In this document: positions 40,345-51,430 of the stretch, piece by piece | Position numbering within the stretch: position 1 is the first letter of the stretch | How the letters are laid out: every line of letters starts with the position of its first letter | Assembly: GCA_039090855.1 (NCBI GenBank) | Contig: CM077028.1 | Coordinates: 66,035,054-66,099,053, forward strand | DNA from: Macrothele yani | Lineage: Eukaryota > Arthropoda > Arachnida > Araneae > Macrothelidae | DNA length: 64,000 bases | Reading direction: 5' to 3' | Notes under the pieces: generated by a model | Told to the model about the DNA's origin: nothing | The model's database searches: none | Seen by the model: only the letters and a program-made list of their open reading frames with translations | Program-made: the position numbers and the translations under genes

Positions 40345-41199
40345 GAGGGCAGACGATTGAGAGCGAGCTCTGCGCAGGCTAGTCAGGTTCTTCCGCAACC
40401 ATCTCATTAAACTATCCTGCACGGACTGGTTTTGTGGACGGAAGCATTGTTCTGTGTTGGTAAAGGAAAGGTCCTTTTTTTTTTTTTTTTTTTTTTTGAT
40501 TGAAGGTTTAACGACCCCACCGTGAGCAACTCAGTGGGATATAAGCAGTCTCCCGTCCTTAATTAAGGGTCATTTGTTCCAGGGAAGGGAGAGTGCCAGT
40601 GCCGTAAGACTAACACAACATCCATGCCTCACCGGGATGAAAGGTCCTTCACCGAACCTTATCATAATTTTGGAGGCAGAGAGTTGTTGCGAATGCCATT
40701 ACAAGCAGCAGCGTTAAACTTCGCGGGCATTTGAAGTAGGGATCCCAGCCCACCCTATGAATAACAGCTCAAGAGCATGATTCCGCTTCCACCAAATTTG
40801 CATTTGGTACAACACGGTCAGGCAAGTAGCTTTCACCTCTCCACCCAGACTCGACCCTGAAACTACCTGATGGCAAGACATGAGTCATCACTCCAGAGAA
40901 TGCGTTTCTACTGCTCCACAGTCCACGGGCGCCAAGCTTTACACCACTCTAATGGAAGATTGGCTCTTGCTGATGCTATGCTTCTCTGCAGCTACCCGGC
41001 AGTAGAAACCCATTCCCTTCAGCCCTCGACGAACCGTTATGGTGCTGGCATTACTTCGAGAGCCAGTGTAGAAGTCGCTGGTGAGTGTTGTAAATGAGCG
41101 CAGACGATTCTCTCGTACCACGCGCTTCAGCACTCGGAGCTCTCGCACTGTTATTTTACGGGGCGTGATTAGGCTGTGGTTTCTTCTAAAGGTTTTCAC
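40345..41199 (-). pseudogene. Tc1-like transposase remnant
   Basis: An open stretch reads RKITVRELRVLKRVVREN, then RLRSFTTLTSDFYTGSRSN, ASTITVRRGLKGMGFYCR and [19 protein letters not shown] follows in the catalytic region. After the SINE come NASVHKTSPCRIV (where the second Asp would lie just upstream) and a degraded [13 protein letters not shown] block. Stops and frame changes are frequent. The same subfamily is seen at 10461-11697. Confidence 0.75.
40477..40638 (-). mobile_element. SINE A, 5'-truncated, minus strand
   Basis: T tail, then the body to CATCCATGCCTCACCGGGAT. The tRNA-like head is missing. The target duplication GAAAGGTCCTT flanks it at 40466-40476 and 40639-40649, so the truncation happened at insertion, as in LINE-driven reverse transcription. 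Confidence 0.93.
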
Positions 41200-41224
41200 T
41201 TCAAAATAACATCACCTGTAGTTG

Positions 41225-42560
41225 ATCATCGGGTATCTGGTACCATAATATCAACAGAAGTAGGATATTGTTGCTAATATGAAATCCTGTGAATGTGCGA
41301 CTTTGAAAATCAATAGACTCTGCCGCAAACATCATAGCAAGACTATTCATGCTTGTCTGTGATGTTTGCTAAGCCATCTGCGTCTTTCTATACCTGTTGT
41401 AGTCATATCTGTGACGTATATGGGCAAATTAACTATTCAAAATGGGTGACCATATACTCGGATAACACACCGAGAGCCATTGCGTTATGACCACCTACCT
41501 CATAAGCTGCAGGACCCCCTTTATCTCGCCAAACAGCGACCACTAGGATAGGCATCGATTCGATGAGGTGGCGATAGGTATCCTGGGGTATTTGGTACCA
41601 TAATGTCAACAGCAGGTGCTCCAGTTCCCGTACATTTCGTGGTGGTGGTGGTTTAGCGCGAACCCGCTTTTCGAAGTCTAACCACAAATGTTCGATTGGG
41701 TTCATGTCGGGTGAATCTGGAGGCCAGAGCATTAACAGAAATTCACCAGCCTGTTTGTCAAACCACTCCTTGGCGATTCTGGCAGTGTGGCATGGCGCAT
41801 TATCTTGTTGGTAATGGCCATCACTAGCAGGGAACACAGTTTCCATGAATGGCTGAACTTGGTCCGCTACGATGTTCAGATACCTGACATCTGTCACAGA
41901 TTGTTGTACTGGGATAATGGGGCCTAAAGTGTCCCAAGAAAACATCGCCCACTGCTTAACACCGCCGACCCCCGGCCTGTCTATGCCCAACAGTGCATCC
42001 AGGTGCCATAGCCTCCGTTGGTAATCCGCGTATCCGCGCTCGGCCGTCCACGTGATGCACCAAGAATCTTTAGTCGTCAGACCAGGCCACTTCCTTTCAA
42101 TCATTCACGGTTCGATCTTGATGATCTTGGTTCCGTTTCATGCTTTATTGGCGATGACGTGGAGTGAGTATGGGGACCCGACTGGGTCTTCGGCTACGCA
42201 GGCCCATGCTCAGATGGCTGCAGTGAACTGGGTACTATGACACATTGCCCTGCATCACCACTGTTGTAGCTGCGAGTGATTTGTCGCACTGTGGCGCTAC
42301 TGTCGCTGTGAACAATGCGCGACAGTCTCCGCTTCCCATCTGGCATCAATGAGCTGCAGAGGATACACGGCTAGACGACGACTCGTCGTTTGGCCATCTG
42401 TGCACCACTTTTGATACGTACTCTCTACAGCGGCACGTAAACAACCCACAAGCCGCTCCGTTTCCGAGATCGTAGTTCCGAGGAGAAGTGCCATCACGAT
42501 TTGTCCTTTATCACACTCCGATAAATCGGCAGCTTTTCCCATTCTGACTTTGAACACTAT
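41225..42560 (-). mobile_element. Tc1-like DD36E transposon
   Basis: One transposase frame with a broken middle. Clear terminal repeats were not found. A short stretch at 41222-41262 (GGTACCATAATATCAACAG) repeats a piece of its own coding region at 41590-41620. Confidence 0.78.
41433..42542 (-). pseudogene. DD36E Tc1-like transposase, inactive
   Basis: From ATG 42542 it reads [16 protein letters not shown] and [11 protein letters not shown], the N-terminal helix-turn-helix. The core has MFSWDTLGPIIPVQQSVT, YQQDNAPCHTARIAKEWF (second Asp) and PPDSPDMNPIEHLW (Glu), with 36 residues between them. The C-terminus is RHLIESMPILVVAVWRDKGG. The downstream 223-residue frame is open, but the region around the first Asp (42100-42290) is shifted with stops. 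It shares the 36-residue spacing with 14690-16157 and 44546-45536. Confidence 0.87.
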
Positions 42561-44399
42561 ATTTACCGAAAGCTGGTCTTCGGGTTGTATATATACTGTT
42601 TTGTGAACTTCACCTGGGCCAGCGTCCGGTCTCCCGGTGCGCTAATTTCTCTAAGCTGGGGTTGGTCATAATGTAATGGCTCCTTGTTGTAGTGTGTGTG
42701 TGTGCGTTCGTGTGTTTGTGTGTACTTGTTTTGCATATACACTCTTTTAAAGTGAAACTCCATTTTAAATAAATGTAGAAAAAAAAATCGAAATATTGTA
42801 TTAATTTCCTGCGTGCCGCAAACATAATTTTTGTCATCACATTTTGTGTGACTGTCTCCTAAAAATAGTCTCGAAACTTCCGTCCAAACATTTCTTTTTT
42901 AAATTTATTCTTCCTTTTGTATAACAATATTCATATGTACGGACCGTACATCTGACGCTCATCAATATTTATTAATAATATCAGCGTTTTCTGCATTTTT
43001 CAATTTCCTATTAAGTCTAGTAATAAAGCTCTGGAAGTTTAAATGCGTATATTTGTGCTGTTATCGGATATGTAATGCTTGTAATAGAAATTTGGCAAAG
43101 TAGCGACGAATATTCTTTAACAAAATAATAATTCCTATGTCGCCAAATTTATACTTATCCCTTACACATAAATGACATTTGAGCTAGACTAATTTGCATA
43201 GGAAAAAAGTGCCTTGGAAGAAAATGCGAAATGTGTGTGAACACAGATTGGAGTAACTGCTAAATGCGCAGTTCCTTTTTCCACTTTACAAATAATCAAG
43301 CTTGCATGATAATCATTTTTTGTTAACGCAGAGATGCATTTCTTTTTCGAACGCTCCGTAAATACTCTCCAGAGAAAAGAGATGTGCATTCGAGAAGTAA
43401 GAGGATTATTAAACTATTTTTAAATCATCATAACAAAAAAACCTTACCACCACTGAAGAAATAAAACTTACAGAATTATCTTCAAATTTAAGTTTCCGGT
43501 GGTAGTTTGATTGAATGGAATATAAGTAACACTGTTTCGACTGGAAGCGGAGCCAGAAAATCCAATTCTTTCACGAAAAGACAATAAAAATGCACTCGTA
43601 TTCTTAAATTTTGAATTATGTAAAACATCGTTATGGATTGTGACGATAATGAAACAAAAGCAGAGATAATGGATAGTGTCTGGCTTTGCTTTGTGAATCG
43701 CACTCATATTTATAACACAAAAGATGTAAATGGAACGCATTAAAAATGAACCCATATTATATTAACTTTCTTTTTCTTCTGAACATCTCTGGCACTGCAC
43801 GTATCCATTTTCTGTAAAATCTCTTGATGTGGATTTTCAAGAGAAAATACACAATAAGAAAAGATTTCATTCCTTTTATTCTGCTTATGAGAATTTAATC
43901 CAAATATATTTAATGGAGCTTTGTAAAGATTCGGATATTTTTCTAGTTCACAGAGTTGTTTAGATCACAATGATTTAAAAGGATCGGAAAAGCAATTATT
44001 TTAATTTAGACCATAAATGATTCATCCAGGTTTTGGCAAACACACAGACGCCAAACGAATAATTCTTTTATTGACTAGACAGGCCACAAAATTTAAAAAT
44101 TCTATAATATATGTGGTTTATGCGGTGTGTGTCGAAAAAGATTGAAACAAACCTTTATATCTTCAACGGCTGATCACAGATTCACTCAGAATTAGTTGTC
44201 GTGCACCATTCGAATAATCTAGCAATAATCAACACTATCACTGCACGATTTAAAAACCAATATAACAAGATAACATTAAAGGTTTATTACATTGAAATAT
44301 ATTATTTACAAGTTAAAATCTACTAGATCTTTCCCGCCGTCAAACGTGCCCATCTTCAGATAAAATGTAAGGGAGGTATACAGACAACAGGGACTAATA
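42561..44399. other. AT-rich sequence; (GT)n near 42690-42724
   Basis: Contains an imperfect GT tract. At 44124-44190 a stretch is the inverse of 47515-47577 (shared GAAAAAGATTGAAACA). On the minus strand near 44330-44363 there is CTGAAGA followed 19 bases later by GAAAG. No gene seen. Confidence 0.5.
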
Positions 44400-44545
44400 C
44401 ACTGAGTGGCCACTTTATTATGACCACCTGACAGTTTTAAGCAAATGATCTATAATTCACGCTGTTGCCACCAGAGGGCGAGGCTAGTATAAAAGGGAAA
44501 GATTAGTGCTTGCGACAGTAGTACAAGTGATTTTTGGGTGACGAG

Positions 44546-45536
44546 ATGGGTAAAAAATGCGATTTGACGGACTTTCTACGTGGGATGATTGTAGGAGCTC
44601 GGAGCCATGGAGCGAGTATCCCCGAAACCGCCGCATTCGTGAAATGTTCCAGAGCAGCTGTTGTTAAATTGTTTACAGACTGTACTGTCAGCCAAAAACC
44701 TGGGTCTTTACGTGCAACGTGTGATCGTCATCGACTAGAGACTGCTCGGGCGGAACGGAGAGTGTCCAGACTGGTAACATACAACAGAAGAGCAACAGGA
44801 AAGAAAATTACCCTGTTGCTCTTCTGTTGTATGTTACCAGTCCGTACACTTTCTAGAGACACCTTTACTGCCTGCAGTTAACAAGAGAAAACGTCTCCAG
44901 TTCGCACATAAGCACAAGGATTGGAAAGTCGATAATTGGAAACAAATTATGTGGTCCGATGAATCACGTTTTCAGTTGTACCATGCCGATGGTCGAGTGA
45001 GAATTTGGCGGAAACAGCACGAAAGCATGGACCCCAAATGCATTGCTACAACCCTTCAAGCTGGTGGAGGCCACGTTATGGTTTGGGGAATGTTTTTCTG
45101 GCATGCTTTGGGCCCTTTAATTCGTGTTAATCAACGTCTGACTGGCGCATGATAACCAAACCTCGTTGCGGACCAAGTGCATCCTGTCATGTGGATGGTT
45201 TATCCCAATGGGGATGGCTACTTTCAACAAGATTATGCGTCCTGCCATAGTGCTCGTATTGTACAGGATTAGTTTCAGCAAAATGCCGGTGAGTTTACTT
45301 TGCTTAGGTGGCCCCCGCAATCTCCAGATCTCAACCCCATTGAGAATTTGTGGGATGAAGTTGAACGAGCCATCAGACAGCTGGATCCACAACCCTGCAA
45401 TCTCACACTCCTGGAATGTGCTATTTATCAAGCATGGTCTCAGATTCCACAAACCACCTATCAACATCTCGTGGAGTCCATGCCACGAAGAATCGACGCA
45501 GAATTAAAGGCAAAAGGAGGCCCAACGAAGTATTGA
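44546..45536 (+). pseudogene. DD36E Tc1-like transposase with snap-back inversion
   Basis: The start MGKKCDLTDFLRGMIVG is followed by SIPETAAFVKCSRAAVVKLF (helix-turn-helix). An inverted duplication at 44761-44850 then replaces part of the linker domain. The core resumes with IMWSDESRFQLY (first Asp), HVMVWGMFFWHALGPL, FQQDYASCHSARIV (second Asp) and [11 protein letters not shown] (Glu), with 36 residues between the last two. Stops follow LTGA and interrupt the helix after the second Asp. The C-terminal KGGPTKY precedes the stop at 45534-45536. Confidence 0.9.
44761..44850. repeat. 39-bp snap-back inverted repeat
   Basis: The left arm 44761-44799 and right arm 44812-44850 are inverse complements at 37 of 39 positions, with a 12-base spacer. 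The right arm is a reversed copy of transposase coding sequence. Confidence 0.95.
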
Positions 45537-45569
45537 GGGGTGTTGATAATAAAGTGTCCACTCAGTGTA

Positions 45570-46332
45570 TACAGTCGGTTGTTGGTTGGGGATGTTAAAA
45601 AGCCATCCAAGCGTATGCACAAAGAGTTAGAGTCTTAAAGAGTTCAGGAGGGCGACTTCACTTCCTACGGCAATGTTGGGATGTCCTCGTCGTCAATTAT
45701 GGTGTCTTTTAATGTTCCTTTTGGGTGTTGGGTTGATCACAAATACATAACTTACTTCACAATTAGAAAAATACTCAAACTGACGTAAAGACTTACGATA
45801 TGGCAGTTGCACCTCTATGAACAGTATTTGAGTAAAAATAAAAAATAATAATTTTTTGAACAGTATTCGCAGGAAAGAAAGTTCAATGAAAAAATTGCGC
45901 AATATCTTAATTACTCTAAAAACAAACCCTATTGTTCTACTTGCAACACGCTGAGATATTTGCAATGAAAATTGTAAAATATATATCGTCTGAAGCCCAT
46001 TTACCGGCGAACGGTAGGTTGTTTCTTTGCATAGCTTTGCACCACTCAAAGCGAGTAAGGGAAGAGATCTCGCAGGTGTAGAAAATTATCGTTCCTGACG
46101 ATACAATTTTGTTACAAGTGTCATTGCGATTTTCTCCGTGTCTTTTGCAAGTAGAATGATGGGGTTCATTTTTTCGACTAATTATGACATTGTGCAACTT
46201 TGTTTACTGGACTTTTTTATCTAGGAAGATCGTATAAAAACCTCTTTTTTTTTTCATTTTTATGCAAATTTCACCTACAGGTGTCCAACTGCCATGTCGT
46301 AATTCTTTACCTCATTTTGGGTATTTTTCTAG
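45570..46332. other. no gene recognised
   Basis: Unique-looking sequence. A minus-strand frame near 45693-46049 ends NPTPKRNIKRHHN but has no domain I can name. Confidence 0.4.
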
Positions 46333-47457
46333 TTGAAAGTATGTATCAATAACTACCATTTACAGTAGCAAAATACTGTTCATCATGTGTTTAACTAACA
46401 ATTTTAAGCAGAAGTCACAGATGTAATATTAACTAAAAGCAAACTGCAAACACCATATTCAAAAGGACTTACCCCAACTTTGAAAAGTAGACCTACATCC
46501 ATTGTCGTCCGGGCTTCCTCTGCTAGTGAATGTATATCAGCAGTGGAAAAGACAAATATCACAACGAACAGTAAAAACTTCCTCTGCCAGTGAACATATG
46601 TCAGCAGTCGAAAGGACATATAACAACGAACGGTAAAAACGACAAATTGAGTAATACATGAATGAAACGGCACTAAACCGAGTACGAAATTGTGAATTTC
46701 AAATGAAATGAGAACATTAAAATAGATTGAAAAGTAAAACTAACAAAGTTAAAAGCTGAAAATGACAAAACCGCGGAACCTATTACACCCTGCCCATGCT
46801 ACCAGCATCCAAACATGTTTCGGCAAATATTAAGCCTTCATCAGTGGAAGAGTTCACAAGTGCATTGTCCTCCGTAATCGACTAGATGTAATATAGATGT
46901 ACATATAGTCGATTACGGAGGACAATGCACTTGTGAACTCTTTCACTGATGAAGGCTTAATATTTGCCGAAACATGTTTGGATGCTGGTAGCATGGGCAG
47001 GGTGTAAATATTTTCCGCGGTTTTGTCATTTTCAGCTTTTAACTTTGTTAGTTTTACTTTTCAATCTATTTTAATGTTCTCATTTCATTTGAAATTCACA
47101 ATTTCGTACTCGGTTTAGTGCCGTTTCATTCATGTATTACTCAATTTCTCGTTTTTACCGTTCGTTGTTATATGTCCTTTCGACTGCTGACATATGTTCA
47201 CTGGCAGAGGAAGTTTTTACTGTTCGTTGTGATATTTGTCTTTTCCACTGCTGATATACATTCACTAGCAGAGGAAGCCCGGACGACAATGGATGTAGGC
47301 CTACTTTTCAAAGTAGGGGTAAGTCCTTTTGAATATTCTGTTTGTAGTTTGCTTTTAGTTAATATTACCAGGAACCTGTTGACTTCTGCTTAAAATTGTT
47401 AGTTAAACACGTGATGAACAGTATTTTGCTACTGTAAATGACAGTTATTGATACATT
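46333..47457. repeat. 1.1-kb palindrome with hammerhead-like cores
   Basis: The left arm (about 46333-46884) and right arm (46906-47457) are inverse copies of about 550 bp at well over 90 per cent identity, around a 21-bp centre. The same 89-residue reading appears on the minus strand in the left arm and the plus strand in the right arm, which shows how slowly the arms have diverged. Each arm contains CTGATGAAGGC followed by GCCGAAAC. Confidence 0.93.
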
Positions 47458-48399
47458 TCCTTAGCCACGTAGTATCCGCTCGTGCAATCATGCACTTGTG
47501 TTTTTTTAGTGAAAGTATGTACCTGTGCTCAACCGTTGAAGAGATTAAAGCATGTTTCAATCTTTTTCGAGACACCCGGTGAGTACGAAACAAAGTTTAC
47601 CAGAAATGCTTAATTGTTTTCCATGAATAAAATGTTTCATAGAGAAAAAATGTTGCCTTTTTGTTTTAGTTTCTCTCAATTCATCACTGAAATTTCACCG
47701 CTGTTTTAACTTTAAACACAGCTGAGACTCAATTTAGTTTATAAAGTGTTTACTACTGAAAAGTAACTGAAATGTTTCATTTGCAACGGCGAGAAGTATT
47801 GCAGAGGCCTCTGTCCCCTTGCATTCCTCGCAAGTTTCACCTATCGGTGTATTTATAATGTTGCAATACAACGGAAACTGAAATCTTCTTCCTAAAAAGC
47901 TATGTGTTGATTCCATTAAATTATTGGTTGTAATCACCATGCTAAGCGTATTTTATTCTAAGGTATTTGGAAACAATAGAAAAAATAACTGAAGATTTCT
48001 CAAACACTTTTTAATTTATTTCAGATTTGGTATGCTAGTTAGGTGCCATATATTATGAATATTTTGCGATTGGGACAAGTAAGATGTATTGTAACTTGAA
48101 TGTACCTCAGACATTTCGTCGTTTTCGAAAAATCATGTACGCTTGAAAATGAAGCAGCAGATAAGTGAGATTAAAAACTGCACAGACATATTATGTTAAC
48201 AGCTATGCATATTTGACACGGAAAGGACCATGTAATGCTTTTTTCGTTTTAGTTCAGCACCGCTGGGTACTATAACTACGAACTGTCATATTGCTTTTAT
48301 GCAGTAGATCCTGGCCAGTGAACTACCTGGTTTAACATCTCACATAATTACCTTTAATAATAACAGACTGCATATAAAGCTATGATGTAACGACATATA
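47458..48399. other. AT-rich sequence, nothing recognised
   Basis: Apart from 47515-47577, which is the inverse of 44124-44190, no feature was seen. Confidence 0.4.
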
Positions 48400-49301
48400 T
48401 TGTGACGCATATTCTATTTTAACTTTCATTTTTAGTTTCTTTTCCTATGTAAATTTGAGTTTGTTCTCTTTTGCACTTTCCAAACTTAACGTGATATCTT
48501 CTCTCTCACATGAATGAGGTTTGGCAACACCCTGAGGTCAGTACGTAAGTGACGTGTGTGTGTGATAAGAACAAGACTGAGGTCAGTATGTAAGTGACGT
48601 GTGTATGTGATAAAAACATTGCTGTCATTAGGCACTTGATCATTTGCACTTCAACAAGGTTAGATCTCAAAACGTGAATTACTATCCACAATAACGATTA
48701 ACTATGAAACACAACTCTGGAACTTAAGTTAATATCCACAAGAACACAACACTGTTACTAAAGTAGATCACGTAGCCTTCAAATTATTTAAACGGCAATT
48801 AAGCAATCTCTTATCCAAGAGAAGCATTAACGTTTTACCAAATAAATCCCCTTCTCACAACTACTGCGTAGCCATTATATATCTCGTCTTGTTCTTATGA
48901 CATGCATACGTCGCTTACGTACAGACCTTAGGGTGTTACCGAACCTCATTCATGTGAGAGGGAAGACGATAAGGGCCGCCCCGGTGGCGCAGTGGTCTAA
49001 GGCGTTGGCTTCTGATCATTCGTCCGTAAGGGGTCCGGGTTCGAATCCCGGTCAGGCATGGATGTTGTGTTTGTCTTACGGCACTGGCTCTCTCCCTTCC
49101 CTGGAACCAGTGACCCTAAATTAGGGACGGACGACTGCTTATAGCCCATTGAGTTGCTCACGGTGGTCGTTAAACCTCCAATCAAAAAAAAAAAAAAAAA
49201 AAAAAAAGACGTTAAATTTGGAAAGTGCAAAATAGAACAAACCCAAATTTACATAAGAAAAGGAACAAAAAATGAAAGTTAAAATACAATTTACGTCACA
49301 A
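48400..49301. mobile_element. MITE with long inverted arms, SINE-interrupted
   Basis: The left arm starts TTGTGACGCATATTC and the right arm, on the opposite strand, TTGTGACGTAAATTG. They match for about 190 bp (GCACTTTCCAAACTTAA, CATGAATGAGGTT). TA flanks both ends (48398-48399, 49302-49303). Without the 232-bp SINE the element is about 670 bp and has no coding capacity. A 50-bp block (GAGGTCAGTACGTAAGTGAC) is tandemly doubled near 48534-48620. Confidence 0.85.
48975..49206 (+). mobile_element. SINE A, full length, inside MITE
   Basis: Complete head, body and long A tail. The flanks AAGACGATAA and AAGACGTTAA form a near-perfect target duplication. It lies in the right arm of the MITE. Confidence 0.95.
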
Positions 49302-49470
49302 TACGTAATGTAAGAGGCAGGATATGACGTCACTACACCGAAGCCAAACGCTCACGGTTAACTTGGAAACCATCTCGGTACACAAAAAACGTGAGACTTC
49401 AACAAGTGTATTGTTGGTGTTCCAAAACTTTTGTGACGTAGCAAATTCAGAGGTAGCATGACTCACCTGT

Positions 49471-49684
49471 TTTTCTTTTTTGATTGGAGGTTTAACGACC
49501 ACAGTGAGCAACTCAATGGACTATAAGTGGTCGACCGTCCTTAATTTAGAGCTACTGGTTCCAGGGAAGGGAGAGAGCCAGGGCCGTAAGACAATCTCAA
49601 CATCCGTGCCCCATCGGGATTCGATTCCGGACCCCTTTCGGACGAATGATCAGAAGCCATCACTTAGACCACTGCGCCACCGTC
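49471..49684 (-). mobile_element. SINE A, minus strand
   Basis: Tail, body and complete head. The perfect 14-bp target duplication CATGACTCACCTGT lies at 49457-49470 and 49685-49698. Confidence 0.96.
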
Positions 49685-49714
49685 CATGACTCACCTGTCA
49701 AGATGGCAAAGTTG

Positions 49715-49860
49715 CAGCGACAAACTCCATCGGTGTAATTTAATTGGGAAATCATTCGGTTCCGCATCTGAAGGATGCAGCTTCAATCTTGCCGCCGGCA
49801 AATGAATTTACGCTATATAGCTAAAGTTTCTGTAAAGTTTTGAACAGTAGTGAAATAAAA
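49715..49860 (+). mobile_element. SINE B-like copy, degenerate
   Basis: GCAGCGACAAACTCCATCGG and TGTAATTTAATTGG lead to TTCCGCATCTG and CTTCAATCTTG, then CCGGCAAATGAATTT. This parallels the layout of the SINE B copies at 15085-15470. Confidence 0.55.
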
Positions 49861-50078
49861 ATAATGATAGTAGAGTCGACGCGAACTTCGATTCAACCAA
49901 ATTCTTGATAAGCCGAAAAAATTAAAATTTCCTACACATGTCATGTACTCATTAATGTTTCCCGGAAAACTCAAATTTTCGATATCTCAGGCATTTTTTT
50001 ACTGCTTTCGAATTCGACTTATCGATAATCGAATGTAAATTACAATTCGGTGATTCTGTGACTCCTCATTTACGTCTG

Positions 50079-50305
50079 GCCGTCGCCCCTGTGGCGCAGT
50101 GGTCTAAGCTCTGGCTTATGACTGTTCGTCCAAGTGGATCCGGGTTCAAATCCCAGTGAGGCATGGATGTTTTGTTCATCTTACGGCACTGACTCTCTCC
50201 CTTCCCTGGAACCATTGGCTCTAAATTAGTCAGGGACGGGCGACTGCTGCTATCCCATTGATTTGCTCCCGGTGGTCGTTAAACAATCAACCGAAGAAAA
50301 AAATA
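50079..50305 (+). mobile_element. SINE A, slightly diverged
   Basis: A box TGGCGCAGTGG, B box GGTTCAAATCC, full body and a short A tail. Confidence 0.93.
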
Positions 50306-50639
50306 TCGGGCCATCGAACAATTAGATGGATGGAAGAGGCATAAAATAATGTAACAATGGGATAGACTACACTGAGTGAGTGGGAAAAAGCAACGGAATA
50401 GGAAAGGTATTGGCAGAGCAAAGGAATAGATGGACTCCATAAGAAGGAGTACAGGGTTCCAATTTGACACCACTGATTCCAAGTGAGTAGGAAAGATGGT
50501 AAAAAACACTACATCACTCAGTCGAAAGGAAGGGAGTGATTCGCTGAGTAGGTTTAATTCTATCTTCTTAATCTCATGGGAATTTTTGTATCAAGGAAAC
50601 AGAAATATTGAGATTAGAAATAAGACACCCTTATTGTAA

Positions 50640-51200
50640 AGTATAGTTTTGAAATGACCCTCTGATTGGAGATCTTCATAAGGCATTCTTATTGAGACTT
50701 GAAAAGACCATGTTATTGAGCCTTGAGATGACCCTCTGATTGGAAATTCTTGAAAGGGCATCCTGATTTTAATTTGAAAAGACCATCTTACTAAGTCTTG
50801 AAAGGAGTCCATTATTGGAAAGCCTTGAAAGGACATTCTTACTGGGATTTGAAAAAACTCTAGTACTAAGTCTTGAAAGCCATATCTGATATAGTAATAT
50901 CTGAATGTCTTGAAAAGACATTCTTATTGAGGTTTGAAAAGACTCGCTGATCGGAAAATCTTGAAAGGACCCTGTTATTGAGTTTTAAAAGTAACCTCTC
51001 TGATTCATTTTTTATTATTTTTTTCTTCAATGGACCATTTTATTGGAAATTCTTGAAAGGACCCTTTTATTGAGACTTCAAAAGATCCTCTTGTTGAGTC
51101 TTGAAGAGCTGATTCTTTCCTTTTAGTTTTCAATGGGCCCTCTTACTGCAAAAAACCTTAAAACTGCTTCCGATTGGAAAGTTTTAAAAGCAAAGTGTGA
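50640..51200. repeat. degenerate tandem repeat (~50 bp)
   Basis: Irregular recurrence of CTTGAAAGGAC, ATTCTTATTGAG, TTGAAAAGACC and CTCTGATTGGAAA over 560 bp, with unit length varying around 45-55 bp. Confidence 0.75.
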
Positions 51201-51245
51201 AAGGCCGGTCCGTATTTCTCCTACAATGCATTTGTTCTACCGTAC

Positions 51246-51430
51246 AGTGTGACGTATATTCTAATTTAACTTTCATTTTTAGTTCCCTTTCTTATGTAAA
51301 TTTGAGTTTGTCCTCTTTGCACTTTCCAAACTTAATACCTTCTCTCTCGCATGAATGAGGTTGGCAACACCTTTGAGGTCAGAGAGAGTGACGTATGAAT
51401 GTGATAAGAACGATACATAAAAAGGACGAT
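51246..51430 (+). mobile_element. single arm of the 48400 MITE family
   Basis: It matches the left arm of the MITE from GTGTGACGTATATTCTA through GCACTTTCCAAACTTAA and CATGAATGAGGTTGGCAA. No second arm follows. Confidence 0.85.

Larger units (their letters stand above)
40340..41215 (-). mobile_element. decayed Tc1-like transposon, SINE-interrupted
   Basis: Minus-strand transposase homology runs from 41199 to about 40345, interrupted by the SINE at 40477-40638. No terminal repeats remain. The left side ends at the RTE fragment, and the N-terminal DNA-binding part is missing. Confidence 0.75.
44400..45567 (+). mobile_element. Tc1-like DD36E transposon, full length
   Basis: The inverted ends CACTGAGTGGCCACTTTATT and CACTGAGTGGACACTTTATT (minus strand) are flanked by TA at 44398-44399 and 45568-45569. 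Length is 1,168 bp. Confidence 0.95.

Noticed and set aside
46404..47393. Two nearly identical ~90-residue frames on opposite strands
   Set aside because: They are the two arms of the palindrome read outward, not a duplicated gene. No known motif.
50591..50836. 81-residue minus frame with internal repeats (FQ.FPI.)
   Set aside because: It reflects the degenerate DNA repeat at 50640-51200 and has stops in adjacent units.
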